Source of the DNA: Sternotherus odoratus
Lineage: Eukaryota > Chordata > Testudines > Kinosternidae
Reading direction: 5' to 3'
Length of the DNA stretch: 64,000 bases
Assembly (NCBI GenBank): GCA_032164245.1
Contig: JAVMKO010000005.1
Location: 44,172,133-44,236,132 of the forward strand
Of this stretch, positions 10,961-20,919 are shown one piece after another. Made by a program: the position numbers and the translations under genes. The notes beneath the pieces were generated by a model. It was not told where the DNA came from. It saw only the letters and a list, made by a program, of their open reading frames with translations, and ran no database searches. The stretch's first letter is position 1, and the number at the start of each line of letters is the position of its first letter.

Positions 10961-12040
10961 ATGACCTTCTTCATGAAGACAGAGACAAAAAAAAAAGCAC
11001 TGAGTACATTAGCTTTTTTCACATTCTCTATCACTAGGTTGCCTCCTCCAGTCAGTAAGGGGCCCACACTTTTCTTGAACTTCTTCTTATTGCTAACATA
11101 CCTGAAAATATCCCTCTTGTTACTCTTAACATCCCTTGCTACCTGCAACTCCAAGTGTGATTTGTCCTTTCTGATTTCACTCTTGCATGCCTGAGTAATA
11201 TTTTTATACTCCTCCTTGGTCATTTGTCCAATCTTCCACTTCTTGTAAGCTTCTTTTTTGTATTTAAGCTCAGCAAGGATTTCACTGTTAAGCCAAGCTG
11301 GTCGCCTGCCATATTTACTATTCTTTCTACACATCGGGATTGTTTGGTTCCTGCAACCTCAATAAGGATTCTTTAAAATACAGTCAGGTCTCTTGGACTC
11401 CTTTCTCCTTCATGTTATTCTCCCAGAGGATTCTGCCCATCAGCTCCCTAAGGGAATCAAAGTCTGCTTTTCTGAAGTCCAGGATCTGTATTCTGCTGCT
11501 CTCTTTTCTTCCTTTTCTCAGGATCCTGAACTCGACCATCTCATGGTCACTGCCTCCCAGGTTCCCATCCACTTTTGCTTTTCCTACTAATTCTTCCCAG
11601 TTTGTGGGCAGCAGGTCAAGAAGAGCTCTGCCCCTAGTTGGTTCCTCCAGCACTTGCACCAGGAAATTGCCCCCTACACTTTCCAAAAGCTTCCTGGATT
11701 GTCTATGCACTGCTGTATTGCTCTCCCAGCAGATATGGGGGTTCTTGAATTCCTCCATGGACCTAGGACCTGTGATCTAGTAACTTCTGGTCTGGTGGTC
11801 TACCGCAGACTCCCACCACAATATCACCCTTGTTGCTCACACTTCTAAACTTAAGCCAGAGACTCTCGGGTATTTCTGCAGTTTCATACCAGAGCTCTGA
11901 ACAGGCATACTGCTCTCTTACATACAATTCAACTTCCCCACCTTTTCTGCCCTGCCTGTCCTTGAACAATTTATATCCATCCATGACAGAACTCCAGTCA
12001 TGTGAGTTTTCCCACCAAGTCTTTGTTATTCCACATCAGC
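10961..12040 (-). pseudogene. CR1 endonuclease and N-terminal RT region
   Basis: Read on the minus strand: APE-type endonuclease pieces MDGYKLFKDRQGRKGG (about 11984), RGRALLDLLPTNWEELVG and SDHEMVEFRI (11384-11758), then the linker RRPAWLNSEILAELKYKKEAY and YVSNKKKFKKSVGPLL (10975-11334) that leads to RT. Frameshifts between 11334, 11384 and 11763 break the frame. The N-terminal endonuclease residues are lost by 5' truncation near 12040. Confidence 0.8.
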
Positions 12041-12487
12041 ATTGGCACTCACACTGGGGCCAAGTCCTGCCAGTGGGGCACCTGGGGGCTCATTACCACA
12101 TCCCTGCCCCAGGTGGTGCAACTCTTCCCCTGCCCATGCCTGCACGATCCCAGGTCCACACTCATTGTCCCTCCTGCCCCAGACTGCTGCCCAGGGCTAA
12201 TCAGAAGAGGGCCATTTGGCCTTGGACCTGAAGCTCAAATAAGACACACGTTAATTTTTTGGCATTTGATAAGTTTCACAACTTGGTTATATGGGCATCC
12301 CTATCGGACCAAAATATGACACTTTCCCAGCTTAGAGATGCAAATAAGAGATGTGATTTGGTAAAAGACATATTTTTTTTGTTAACAGATATAGATTGTC
12401 ATATTAAAGTGTTTAAAATGTTCACAAATATTAATAAAAATATATCCATTCTGATGGTAGAGGATCACAAGATCAGATCAAACAATA
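12041..12487. other. Unassigned sequence
   Basis: No gene or recognised repeat. AT-rich in its second half. Confidence 0.35.
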
Positions 12488-12694
12488 CAGGCATGTTGCG
12501 TCATACGCGAGGGTTCGGTTCCGCGATGACTGTGTAAAGCGGAAGTCGCGTATAGCCAAAACCCATTGACTTAATGGCGGCGGGGGGGGGGGGGTTTGGT
12601 TTTTTTCCTTCCCCTATCCTTTCTTTTTTTTTTTTGCCGATCGCGTAAAGCTAAAATCGCGCATGCTAAATGCGTGTAAGATGCGACTTGCCTG
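12488..12694. mobile_element. pogo/Tigger-like MITE, TSD TA
   Basis: Terminal inverted repeats CAGGCATGTTGCGTCATAC (left) and CAGGCAAGTCGCATCTTAC (right, reverse complement). TA dinucleotides flank it at 12486-12487 and 12695-12696. The internal GGGTTCGGTTCC motif resembles Tigger-type ends. No coding capacity; a poly-G/poly-T tract fills the middle. Confidence 0.7.
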
Positions 12695-12887
12695 TATATA
12701 AACAAACCACTACTAGTTGCTGGTGCTGGATCAAGTGTGTGTTGAAAGGTAGAGAATTTTTACATTTTAGTGTCTTTATAGTTTTATGTCTAGTTGTATA
12801 AGGAATTATTTAGGTGTGAGAATTCCCCATTATTATGGTAGCTAAAAGAGGTGACTGGTTGGCTGGTTGAGCCCTAGTTTGGCCATC
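12695..12887. other. Unassigned AT-rich sequence
   Basis: Nothing recognised. Confidence 0.35.
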
Positions 12888-13391
12888 TGTTGCAGGGTGC
12901 TTATCTCGTAGTCGGGAGAAACGAGGCTCACACACAGATGGCTAGATGGAAAGTGGTGAGTTTATTGAAGGATGCGGCATCACCGTACTGGGGGCCCCAA
13001 TCAGCACTGCCGCGATACAGGAGATCTGACACACCCAAGCGATGTCCAGAGAAGAAGCCCAACAAATGAGGGTGTGTCAGCACAGATATACCCATGCTCA
13101 TTTGCATCTCATACGTACTCATATCTCATGAATAGCAAGCAGCTAGCAAAGTGGTTGATTACACACTGTTTAGCACTTGTTGATTATGCCATCCTGCCTC
13201 AGTTTCCCTATCTAGTTTCCCACGCACTCATTCTCACACAGACAGGGTAAACACTCACACAGCTGAGAACTTGTTCTCAGACACACAGAGATAACAGGAA
13301 TGCAAGGCCATTCTCAGATAATAACCTTATTATGCCCTCTGCTGGAGTTGACTCAGAAGCGTAACTACGCCCTCTACTGGTTGCCGTCACA
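12888..13391 (-). mobile_element. LTR-like element, family epsilon
   Basis: Bounded by TGTTGCAGGG and GCCGTCACA on the plus strand. The minus strand has TTCAATAAACTC as a possible polyadenylation signal, so minus orientation is likely. No TSD could be matched (CCATC versus ATAAT). Its last 10 bp are part of a segment copied in inverted orientation at 14713-14785. Confidence 0.5.
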
Positions 13392-13779
13392 ATAATCTTC
13401 CGGTTACTACACCATCATTATAAGCTTTCGTAGTCTGTAAGCCCAAATTCAAGGTGAAAATTTTTGAGGACAATCTTGTACAGTGAGTGTATACTATATA
13501 TCTGTCATCCCTTTGTCTTCAACTCAGCCTGTGTGCCTGAGTTTTGATTTAGTGATAAGCCTTGTGTGCCTGAGTTTTGATTCAGTGATAAGGATAATAA
13601 TCTGTCTGACTGTTTCATTTTGTATTCTTAATTAGTATGTCTTCATTTTAAGTCTTTTAGGCATTTATATACCATTCAGCATTTGTGTACATGTTTACAG
13701 TAGAAGATTTGAAGTATAGGTAAGCTACTTATTTACAGCAGAATATTTCAAGTGTGGATAGGCTACCAGATAGATCACT

Positions 13780-14483
13780 ATGAGGATGAGATTTGAAAGT
13801 GGCACAAGCAAGAGACGGTGAAAACAACTGAGTGAAGCAGCAGCTAAGAGCTCAAAGCCACTTACCAGTGATTTGAGAAATGAAGTTAACACACTTTACC
13901 AACAAACAATGCTATAGATAGTGAAAACTCTGCAGCTGCAACAGTGCCAATGCCGATGCCAATACTTGAACATGAGGACAGTAGTCAAGAAGATGTGCCA
14001 GCAGTAACAGATGTAACAGAAGATCCTGTGTACGATCAAGAAACTGAACAGCAACAGGAAGATGTAGATCTTATGTAGCAAGAGCAATTCATGAGTACTA
14101 CAGGTTTGACTGTGACTGACATTGGAATTATTGCCCAAATGCAATCTTTTCTTCAAATTAGTTCTTTTCAAATTCCAAGTAACTTTCATCTGACAAAACT
14201 CTTCCAAATGGTGAGACCTGCACAAGAGACTGGTTATGCTGGAGTACGGAAAAACAGTCTCTGTACTGTGTACCCTGCTTCATTTTGAGCAAAAGTGCTG
14301 CAAATGATCAGTCAGGATGGAGCATCAACAGAGGTTGAAAGACTGAATACCATCACATGAGAGTTCAATGTCACACAAAGAAAGCTATGTTGTATGGAAA
14401 TGAGCCAATAAGGCAGCATCAGCTGAAAGTTCCATTGAAAATTTACTCTTGATCGAACTCTCCTCACAAACTAATAACTGGAA
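13780..14483 (+). pseudogene. hAT transposase, N-terminal fragment
   Basis: Starts ATGAGGATG at 13780. A basic KRR-type stretch and KQLSEAAAKSSKPLTSDL follow. A later part in another frame reads NDQSGWSINRG, resembling the TTF-type zinc-finger region of ZMYM1-like hAT proteins. Several stops and frameshifts. It ends at the 12-bp duplication that flanks the Penelope-like insertion. Confidence 0.6.
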
Positions 14484-14532
14484 GAGGTAACAAAGTCCTG
14501 TGGCACCTTAAAGACTAACTATAAAGTTTTGA

Positions 14533-14573
14533 AGCATGAGCTTTCGTGGGCTAATACCCACTTCGTCGGATGC
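14533..14573 (-). ncRNA. Hammerhead-ribozyme-like motif in Penelope-type repeat
   Basis: On the minus strand, CCGACGA is followed by a GTGGG...CCCAC hairpin with a short loop and then GAAA, between GCAT and ATGC arms. This is the layout of a minimal hammerhead. The consensus core CUGANGA is matched except C for U at the second base. Penelope-like elements are known to carry such ribozymes. The second copy (14944-14957 plus 16077-16100) is split inside its stem-loop by an LTR. Activity is unproven. Confidence 0.45.
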
Positions 14574-14712
14574 AGGCAGTGGAAATGTTCAGAGGCAGGT
14601 ATAGAAAAGCAGGCAAGAACCAGGTGGGAGGTGAAAAGGTTAGTCCAATTAAGCTGAACCAGCTTCTTATCTCCGATCAGGGAGTGTGGATTATTCTTCT
14701 AGCATTTGAATG

Positions 14713-14785
14713 CCTTGAATTTGGGCTTACAGACTACGAAAGCTTATAATGATGGTGTAGTAACCGGAAGATTATTGTGACGGCA
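14713..14785. repeat. Inverted copy of 13382-13454 in the palindrome loop
   Basis: 73 bp are a perfect reverse complement of 13382-13454. That source spans the end of an LTR-like element and the start of the hAT-derived DNA. It fills most of the 86-bp spacer between the two inverted arms. Confidence 0.9.
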
Positions 14786-14957
14786 TGTTCACACACCCCA
14801 TTCAAATGCTAGAAGAATAATCCACACTCCCTGATCGGAGATAACAAGCTGGTTCAGCTTAATTGGACTAACCTTTTCACCTCCCACCTGGTTCTTGCCT
14901 GCTTTTCTATACCTGCCTCTGAACATTTCCACTGCCTGCATCCGACGAAGTGGGTAT

Positions 14958-16076
14958 TGTGACGGTGCTGTTCCTGGTGTGATCCAACTGAGAGTGTCAG
15001 ATCAGGACAGATTGCTTCCAAAGGGCAACTACAGCCCAAAGCTGGGGTTTTTCCACACTAAGGTAAACCAAACCAGCTAAACAGAAAAGACTTTGGTCTC
15101 ACCCCACTGGCTAACCACAAGTCACACAAGACACTCCAGATTCCCAGTATCACCACCAGCAGCCACCTGTCCTGGGGATCAATGGTTATGAAAACCAATA
15201 CCCCAAATAAAGAAAACGGTTCTCCCCAATTCCAAAGAATCAGGCCCCAGACCCAGGTCAATATACAAATCAGATCTTACCACAAATCACGCTGTAGCCA
15301 ATCCTTTAGAATCTAAAATCTAAAGGTTTATTATAAAAGGAAAAAGATATAGGTGAGGGTTAAGAATGGTTAAAAGAAATCAATTACACGCAGTAATGGC
15401 ACATCTCTTAGCTTAGGCTTGCAGCAAAGGTAGAATAACTGCAGGTTCAAATCAAAGTCTTTGGATGCATCCCATTTGGGGGATGGGTCAGTACCATTGT
15501 CCAGAGTTCCCAGAGTAGCAAAGTTCCATCCAAAGCTGGAAACAAGGCAGGCTGAAGACTGGAGGTGAAAGACGAAAATGGAGGGGCTGTAGCAGCTTCA
15601 TTTATAGTGTTTTTTCCAGTTGCAAACACCATTTTGTTCCTGCTGTGAAAAGTCCAGCCCCATGGAGTCCTGGAGTCACACGGGCAGATCACATGTCCAT
15701 GCATGACTCATCATTTGCAGGCAGAAGCCATTATGCCCAGGCTTCCTCTTGTAGACTTGTTGTCTGGATTGGAGCATTCCAAGCTCCCAGAGTCCATTGT
15801 GTTGCTGATAGTCCCTTAATGGGCCATCAGGCAGCCCAAGCCAAGCTGACACCCAGTATTCAGGAATCTTCTTCCCCAGCAGAGCACAATATTTGGAAGA
15901 CAGACAGTCCAGAGCCAATATTCATAACTTCAACTGCCAAATTGATACACACATATGGAATAGATACACACATATGGAATAGATACATACATAAGACACC
16001 TGTTATGACCCCCTTCACATAATATTTCGTGCACCCATTGATCTACACGGTACCAAACTATTTCAGTACCGTGACA
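14958..16076 (-). mobile_element. Solo LTR, family beta, TSD GGTAT
   Basis: Plus-strand ends TGTGACGGTG and ACCGTGACA, flanked by GGTAT at 14953-14957 and 16077-16081. It is the reverse orientation of the beta LTR at 53195-54249. Two tandem copies of ATACACACATATGGAATAG occur at about 15946-15983. It sits in the right arm of the Penelope-like palindrome, so it postdates it. Confidence 0.9.
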
Positions 16077-16188
16077 GGTATTAGCCCACGAAAGCTCATG
16101 CTTCAAAACTTTATAGTTAGTCTTTAAGGTGCCTCAGGACTTTGTAGCCTCTGCTATTCCAGACTAACACGGCTACCTCCCTGATTCT

Positions 16189-16411
16189 TAATAACTGGAA
16201 AACACTTCTTGAGCACATCCTGAATATCATCCTTTTTCTTTCTGAGTGGGGATTGGCTTTCTTTGGTTGGTGATGGTGCAAATGGAAACTTTCTAAGCAA
16301 ATATGACCCACTTTTATCAGAGTATGTTAATCGTGTTCAGGAATTGCAAGAGTCAAAAGAGTATACAAGTCCATTATCTCTCCACAAGCATACAAAACGA
16401 GTTTATTGAGC
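16189..16411 (+). pseudogene. hAT transposase fragment 2
   Basis: Encodes NNWKTLLEHILNIILFLSE and GLAFF before frameshifts, then in other frames CKSQKS-like and LSSW motifs. Matches the region between zinc finger and DUF4371 core of ZMYM1-like hAT proteins. Continuous with the 14483 end once the 12-bp duplication is collapsed. Confidence 0.6.
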
Positions 16412-17008
16412 TGGTCACGTTAGTGAAATAAGCTGGGATCATATAGATCATTGGTGCAACCAAGGTCCTGTAGAGGCACCAAATCTTGTGTAAAGGGGGT
16501 CATATAAGGTGTCTAAGACCAGGTTATGGTTTGCTGATTATGATTATGCTATCTGTATGTGTGTATCATTTTGTAGTTAAAGTTATGAATGTTGGCTATA
16601 TAGTGTCTGTATGTCAAACTTATGCTTTGCTTCTGGGTAAAATTCCAGACCACTTGGTGTTAGCTTTGCTTAGCCTGCTTGATGGCCCATTAAGGACTAT
16701 TAGCTATACAATTAACTCGTTGGGAGCTTAGACTGCTCCAATTCACAAAAGAAGTCTACCAAAGGACATGCAAGGTAGATGGTGGGTAATGGCTGCCACC
16801 TGGAAATCCTAAGTCATGCATGGTCATGTGATATGCCCATGTGACTCCAGAACTCCATGGGGCTGTACTTTTCACAGCAGGAACAAAAAGGTTGTTGCAC
16901 CTGGGAAAAACGATAAAAAAAGTTGTTGCAGCCCCTCCATCTTGTCTTCAGTCTCCAGTCTTGCTCCTACCTCTGGATGGTACTTTGTGACAAATGGAAG
17001 CTCTAAGG

Positions 17009-18569
17009 CATTGGTTCTCAAAGTGGGTATCGCGACCCCTCACCCAATTATGTGGGGGTCGTGAGCCCCTGCTGCCCGGAGCTGGCCCCGACCCCTTCCG
17101 GTGGTGCCCCGAGCCCCAGACCTGGCCCCTGCACTGATTACCGGAGCACCGGAGGAGGGAGGGGAAGAGCGGAGGGGGGGTGTGTGCAAAGATATTTTGC
17201 AACCTAGGCAAAATTTTTACCTTGCATCCAGAGCATTTTTCCCTTTTCCCAGAGCATTGCTTATTATAACCTTTTAAAATAACTATTGAAAAATGTAATG
17301 TAGCATGGGGCAGAGAGTTGGGGTGCGGGGGGGGGGGAGGGCTCTCGCTGGGGGTGGAGATGAGGGGTTTGGGGTGTTGGAGGGGCTCAGGGCTTGGGTA
17401 GAGAGTGAGGTGGGTGAGAAGCTCTGGCTGGGGGTGTGGGCTCTGTGGTGGTGCAGGGCTACGGATGAGTTTGGGTGCAGGCAGGCTGCTCTGGGGCCAG
17501 AAAGGAGAACACCCTACAGCCCTTTCCCTGCTGGCAGCAGGAAGCTCTTGGGGAAGGCCCCCTCCCTTTCTGGCACCCCCAGCAGCAGAACACTCACCCT
17601 GTCACAGGCAGGAGCAGATGGTGGACACGAGGACCCTGTGGCGGCAGACACTTTGGCTCCGAGCCGCAGGGTCACCTAGGTGCTTGGGGGCAGCAAGGGG
17701 AGGCCGGGGGACACTTGGGGGAGGCACGGGGGACGGCTGGAGCAGGGGTGCGGGGGGGGGGAGTGGCTGGGGGCTCTCTGCCCACAGGACCTGTCCCTGC
17801 TGCATGCGGCAGCGTGGAGACCTCCTCCCCCTCTCTGCCTGCCTGGGGCCAATTTGCAAGCTCCTGCAGGAGCTGCCCCAGGAAGAACAGTAATCAGTGC
17901 ACCGGTGCTCCCTCCTCTCCCTTCCCCTTCCCCTCCTCCCCCCACTGCTCTTCCCTCCCCCCTCCCACCGCTTGCCCAATGTGTCCTGATATTTCAGTCT
18001 TGTGATCTGGTTAGCCTACCCAAGCCCCGGACCCAGACCCTGCCACGGCGGGCTGCCGGCGGCGCCCGAAGCCCATCCCCTGCCATGGCGGGTTGCCAGC
18101 GGCGCCCCGAGCCCTGGACCCGGACCTGGCCCCTGCCGTGGCAGGCTGCTGGCGGCGCCTGGAGCCCGGCCCCTGCTGCGGTGGGCTGCTGGAGGTGCCC
18201 CGAGCCCGGGACCTGGTCCCTGCCGCGGCAGACTGCTGGTGGTGCTCTGGGCCTTGGACCCTGATGCGGCGGGCCAGTGGCGGGCTGCCGGTGGCACCCC
18301 GAACCCCAGACCCAGCCCATGGTGTGGCGGGCTGCCGGCAGCACCCCGTGCCCTGTCCCGGGGGGTTGCTGGAACCCTCCCCTGAGCCCGGCCCCTACCC
18401 CAGGGGACTGGCACCCCTACACCCCCCCAGCTCAGCCTCTGCCCCAGGGGGCTGCTGGCACCCACCCCTGCCTGGCCCCTGCCCCCGAACCCAACCCCTA
18501 AGGGGGGGTCGCGCTTAGAGGCCTGGTGTCCGAAAGGGGTCGCCAATAGAAAAAGTTGGAAAACCACTG
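17009..18569. mobile_element. Non-autonomous hAT element, GC-rich interior
   Basis: Left end CATTGGTTCTCAAAGTGGG; the right end reverse-complements to CAGTGGTTTTCCAAC. Flanked by 8-bp repeats CTCTAAGG (17001-17008) and CTCTGAGG (18570-18577), 7 of 8 identical, the TSD length of hAT. No transposase is recognisable; the interior is GC-rich and carries tandem repeats. Confidence 0.8.
18005..18500. repeat. GC-rich tandem repeats inside hAT element
   Basis: Imperfect units combining CCCGAGCCCGG, CCTGGCCCCTGCC and GGCGGGCTGC(C/T)GGCGGC, roughly 55-60 bp, repeated about eight times. Long proline/alanine-rich open frames on both strands result from this and are not called as genes. Confidence 0.75.
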
Positions 18570-18572
18570 CTC

Positions 18573-18928
18573 TGAGGGTCTCCAAACTATGGCTCTGGGG
18601 CCAGATCCAGCCCGTGGCATCAATTTGTTTCCCCCCCCCCCCCGTCCCAGATGAGAAGGCACGTGGAGAAGCCGCCATTTTCCCCCCTCCCCCCACATGA
18701 GCTGCTGCTGCCAGCGGCCCCATGTGCAGAGGAGTGAGTGCCCCCCCGGTGCATCTGGAGGAGCAAAGTGGGGGGCGTTGCAGCAGCGGCATGGCTGGAG
18801 GAGCAAATGGGTTAGTGCCCCTGTGGCATGGCCAGAGGAGCAAAGGAGGGGGTTGCGGCAGCGGCCCGCGAAGCCCCTTCAAAAATCTAATATGGCCCTC
18901 GTTTCAAAAAGTTTGGAGACCCCTAAGA
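18573..18928. mobile_element. Second short non-autonomous hAT element
   Basis: Ends are inverted: left AGGGTCTCCAAACTA and right (reverse complement) TAGGGGTCTCCAAACTT. The interior has a poly-C tract and no coding sequence. It lies directly beside the larger hAT element, whose right TSD overlaps its left end. Its own TSD is unclear. Confidence 0.6.
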
Positions 18929-19472
18929 CTGTTGACCCATCCTAGATGTAAATATATTCCAAAGGCTTTGATTTAAACCTTCAAGTTATTTTACCACTGA
19001 TGCAAGCCTAAACCAAGAACTTTGCCATTACTGCTTGTAATTGATTTCTTTTAACCATTTCTAACCCTCACCTATCTCCATTTCCATTTATGAATAAACC
19101 TTTAGGTTTTAAATTCAAAAATATTGGCAACAGAGTAATTTGTGGGTAAGATCTGATTTGTATATTGACCTGGGTCTCGGGCCTGATTCTTTGGAATTGG
19201 GGAGAACTGTTTTCTTTTATTGGGGTACTGGTTTTCATTACCATTTGTCCCCAAAACAAGTGGCTGGTGGTGATACTAGAAAACTGGAGTGTCTAAGGGA
19301 ATTGCAAACCAAACCAGCCAGTTGGGCAAACCAAGACCTTAGTCTTTTCTGTTTGGCTGGTTTGGTTTGCCTTAGAGGTGGAGAAACCCCAGCTTTGGAA
19401 ATGTCCTGTTTGGAGCAATTTGTCCTGACTTGGTACTCTCAGTTGGGTCCCACCAGAAACAGCACAGGGTCA

Positions 19473-20345
19473 TTCATACAAATAACAATTCTTGATGAGA
19501 TTCAAAATGCCAAAGTATTTTTCAATCATTGTTGATGCCACTCCGGATTGTTCTCACAAGGAGCAGACTACTATGGTTATTTGATATGTTAAGATTGTAG
19601 AAGCTCAACATTTTCAATTGAAGAAAGGTTTATTTTGTTTGATAATTTCACAAGAAAAACTGGAAAAGAAATTGTTGCTTGAATACTAGCAATTCTAGAA
19701 GGCTTTAAGTTAGATTTTCAAGTCTGTATTGGTCAAGCCTATGACAATGGATCTAATATAGCTGGAAAGTACAAAAATGTACAAGCCGTTCTGCTTGAGC
19801 ATAATTCAAACTATTTTCTCCAGCTGTAAAAGCCATTCACTAAACCTTGTAGATGTTGACTGTGCTGAATTACGCAAGGAGGCAATTACTTACTTTGGAA
19901 CTGTTCAGCAAATGTACAATCTCCTCAGCAGCCGTCCACAAAAGTGGGAAATTCTGAAGCAATATCTTCCTGTTTTACTGCATGGGATGTCCAAAACTAG
20001 ATGATCTGCAGGGATTGCTGGTGTTCAATCAGTTGCGCAGCATTTAAATTCAGTGAGAAAGGCTTTAAATTAGCTTGAATCTCTTGATTTCAGTGCACTA
20101 GCTCAAACTGAACTTCAGTCTATTCAGAAGCACAAGTCCAAATTTGAATGCATTCTGATGTCATCTTTGTGGATGAAGCTACTTACAATGATCCACCAAA
20201 CTAATCTGTTAACTGAGCATGCAATGCTACACTTGATGTTGAGAGGGATAACATTGAAAGTCTTATCAATGACATTCAACAGATTTGTGAACAATGGGAT
20301 GCAATCCTGATCAAGTCCAAATTAGTAGCACAGAATATTGGCATT
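19473..20345 (+). pseudogene. hAT transposase, DUF4371 core fragment
   Basis: Reads DEIQNAK then, in an overlapping frame, YFSIIVDATPDCSHKEQTT, the start of the DUF4371/hAT catalytic core with its Asp. Further on it reads HSLNLVDVDCAELRKEA and QKWEILKQYLPV at about 19830-19990, typical of ZMYM1-like hAT proteins, and ends in a QFVNNG-like stretch. Many stops and shifts. Cut at 20345 by a Gypsy element. Confidence 0.75.
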
Positions 20346-20784
20346 TGTGACAGACCGCTCTCTCACCCCTCGCAGGAACAGGCAGGAAAACCCTTCTTTG
20401 CTTCAAACAGTGCTCTTTAATTCACAGTGCAAGTCCCCACCACCAATATATACAGCTTTGTACAGACCTTCAGCATACAGCTCTTGATAGCTCAGCTCTA
20501 CAGCTTACAGCTTTACAGACTCTATATAGTCCAGCTCTTAACATGCAACTCTAAACAATTCTAAACACACAGCTCTGACTAGCTTCAAACCACCACCACC
20601 CTTGGCTTCCTTCCTGGGAGCCTTTTATCCCCCAGAGGAGGTTGCCAGGTGCAACCCATCCGGGTGATTGCCCTGCAAGCCAGGTGGCTGATTAGGCTTT
20701 CTGCACCGGAGGGGGGGGGGGTTTGCAGAGGGCTTTTCTCCCTCTTAAAGGGGCGGCAGGCTGGGTCAAGCCCTCCCTACCACA
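20346..20784 (-). repeat. 3' LTR of gag-only Gypsy element
   Basis: Starts TGTGACAG and ends CCTACCACA on the plus strand. About 93-95% identical by eye to the 22554-23008 LTR, with a longer G-run near 20708. Confidence 0.9.
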
Positions 20785-20801
20785 CACCTCCCCCCTTAGC
20801 C
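20785..20801 (-). promoter_or_regulatory. Polypurine tract of Gypsy element
   Basis: Minus strand reads TAAGGGGGGAGGTG immediately before the 3' LTR TGTGG start; it primes plus-strand DNA synthesis. Confidence 0.8.
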
Positions 20802-20919
20802 TAGCCCCATTGGGCTGGCTCAGACCCTTCAATGTTTCCCAATTATATTTAACAGGGCCCTCGAACCTCTAATTCTCATCTCTTTTACCACGGCAGCATG
20901 ATCCCTGGGCTTCTGGGTA

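Larger units (their letters stand above)
8561..12040 (-). mobile_element. CR1 LINE with later LTR insertions
   Basis: Minus-strand CR1 from inside the endonuclease (about 12040) to the middle of RT (8561). Three LTR-type insertions split it: 8885-10101, with 9207-9794 nested inside it, and 10238-10960. The CR1 flanks of the 8885-10101 LTR join exactly across its 5-bp duplication. About 250 bp of RT are missing at the 10238-10960 insertion. Both element ends are absent. Confidence 0.85.
14484..16188. mobile_element. Penelope-like terminal repeat, inverted pair, 12-bp TSD
   Basis: Flanked by perfect 12-bp repeats TAATAACTGGAA (14472-14483 and 16189-16200). Two arms of about 226 bp face each other: 14487-14712 and, interrupted by an LTR, 14799-14957 plus 16077-16143. 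They are more than 97% identical as inverted repeats. Each holds GCCCACGAAAGCTCATGC and GGTGCC(A/T)CAGGACTTTGT, the signature of a terminal repeat common in reptile and amphibian genomes that I assign to Penelope-like elements. The variable-length TSD fits retroposition. No RT or GIY-YIG coding remains. Confidence 0.65.
16412..19472 (+). mobile_element. Beta-family LTR split by hAT insertions
   Basis: 5' part 16412-17000 and 3' part 18930-19472 align with the beta LTR at 53195-54249: ATCATATAGATCATTGG, GATGGCCCATTAA, ATTGACCTGGGTCT and GGAATTGGGGAGAAC blocks in order. Between them lie two non-autonomous hAT elements. It is more diverged than the other beta copies; terminal bases are altered and no TSD is clear. 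Confidence 0.75.

Noticed and set aside
17305..18520. Several Pro/Ala/Gly-rich open frames
   Set aside because: They lie in the GC-rich tandem repeats of a non-autonomous hAT element.
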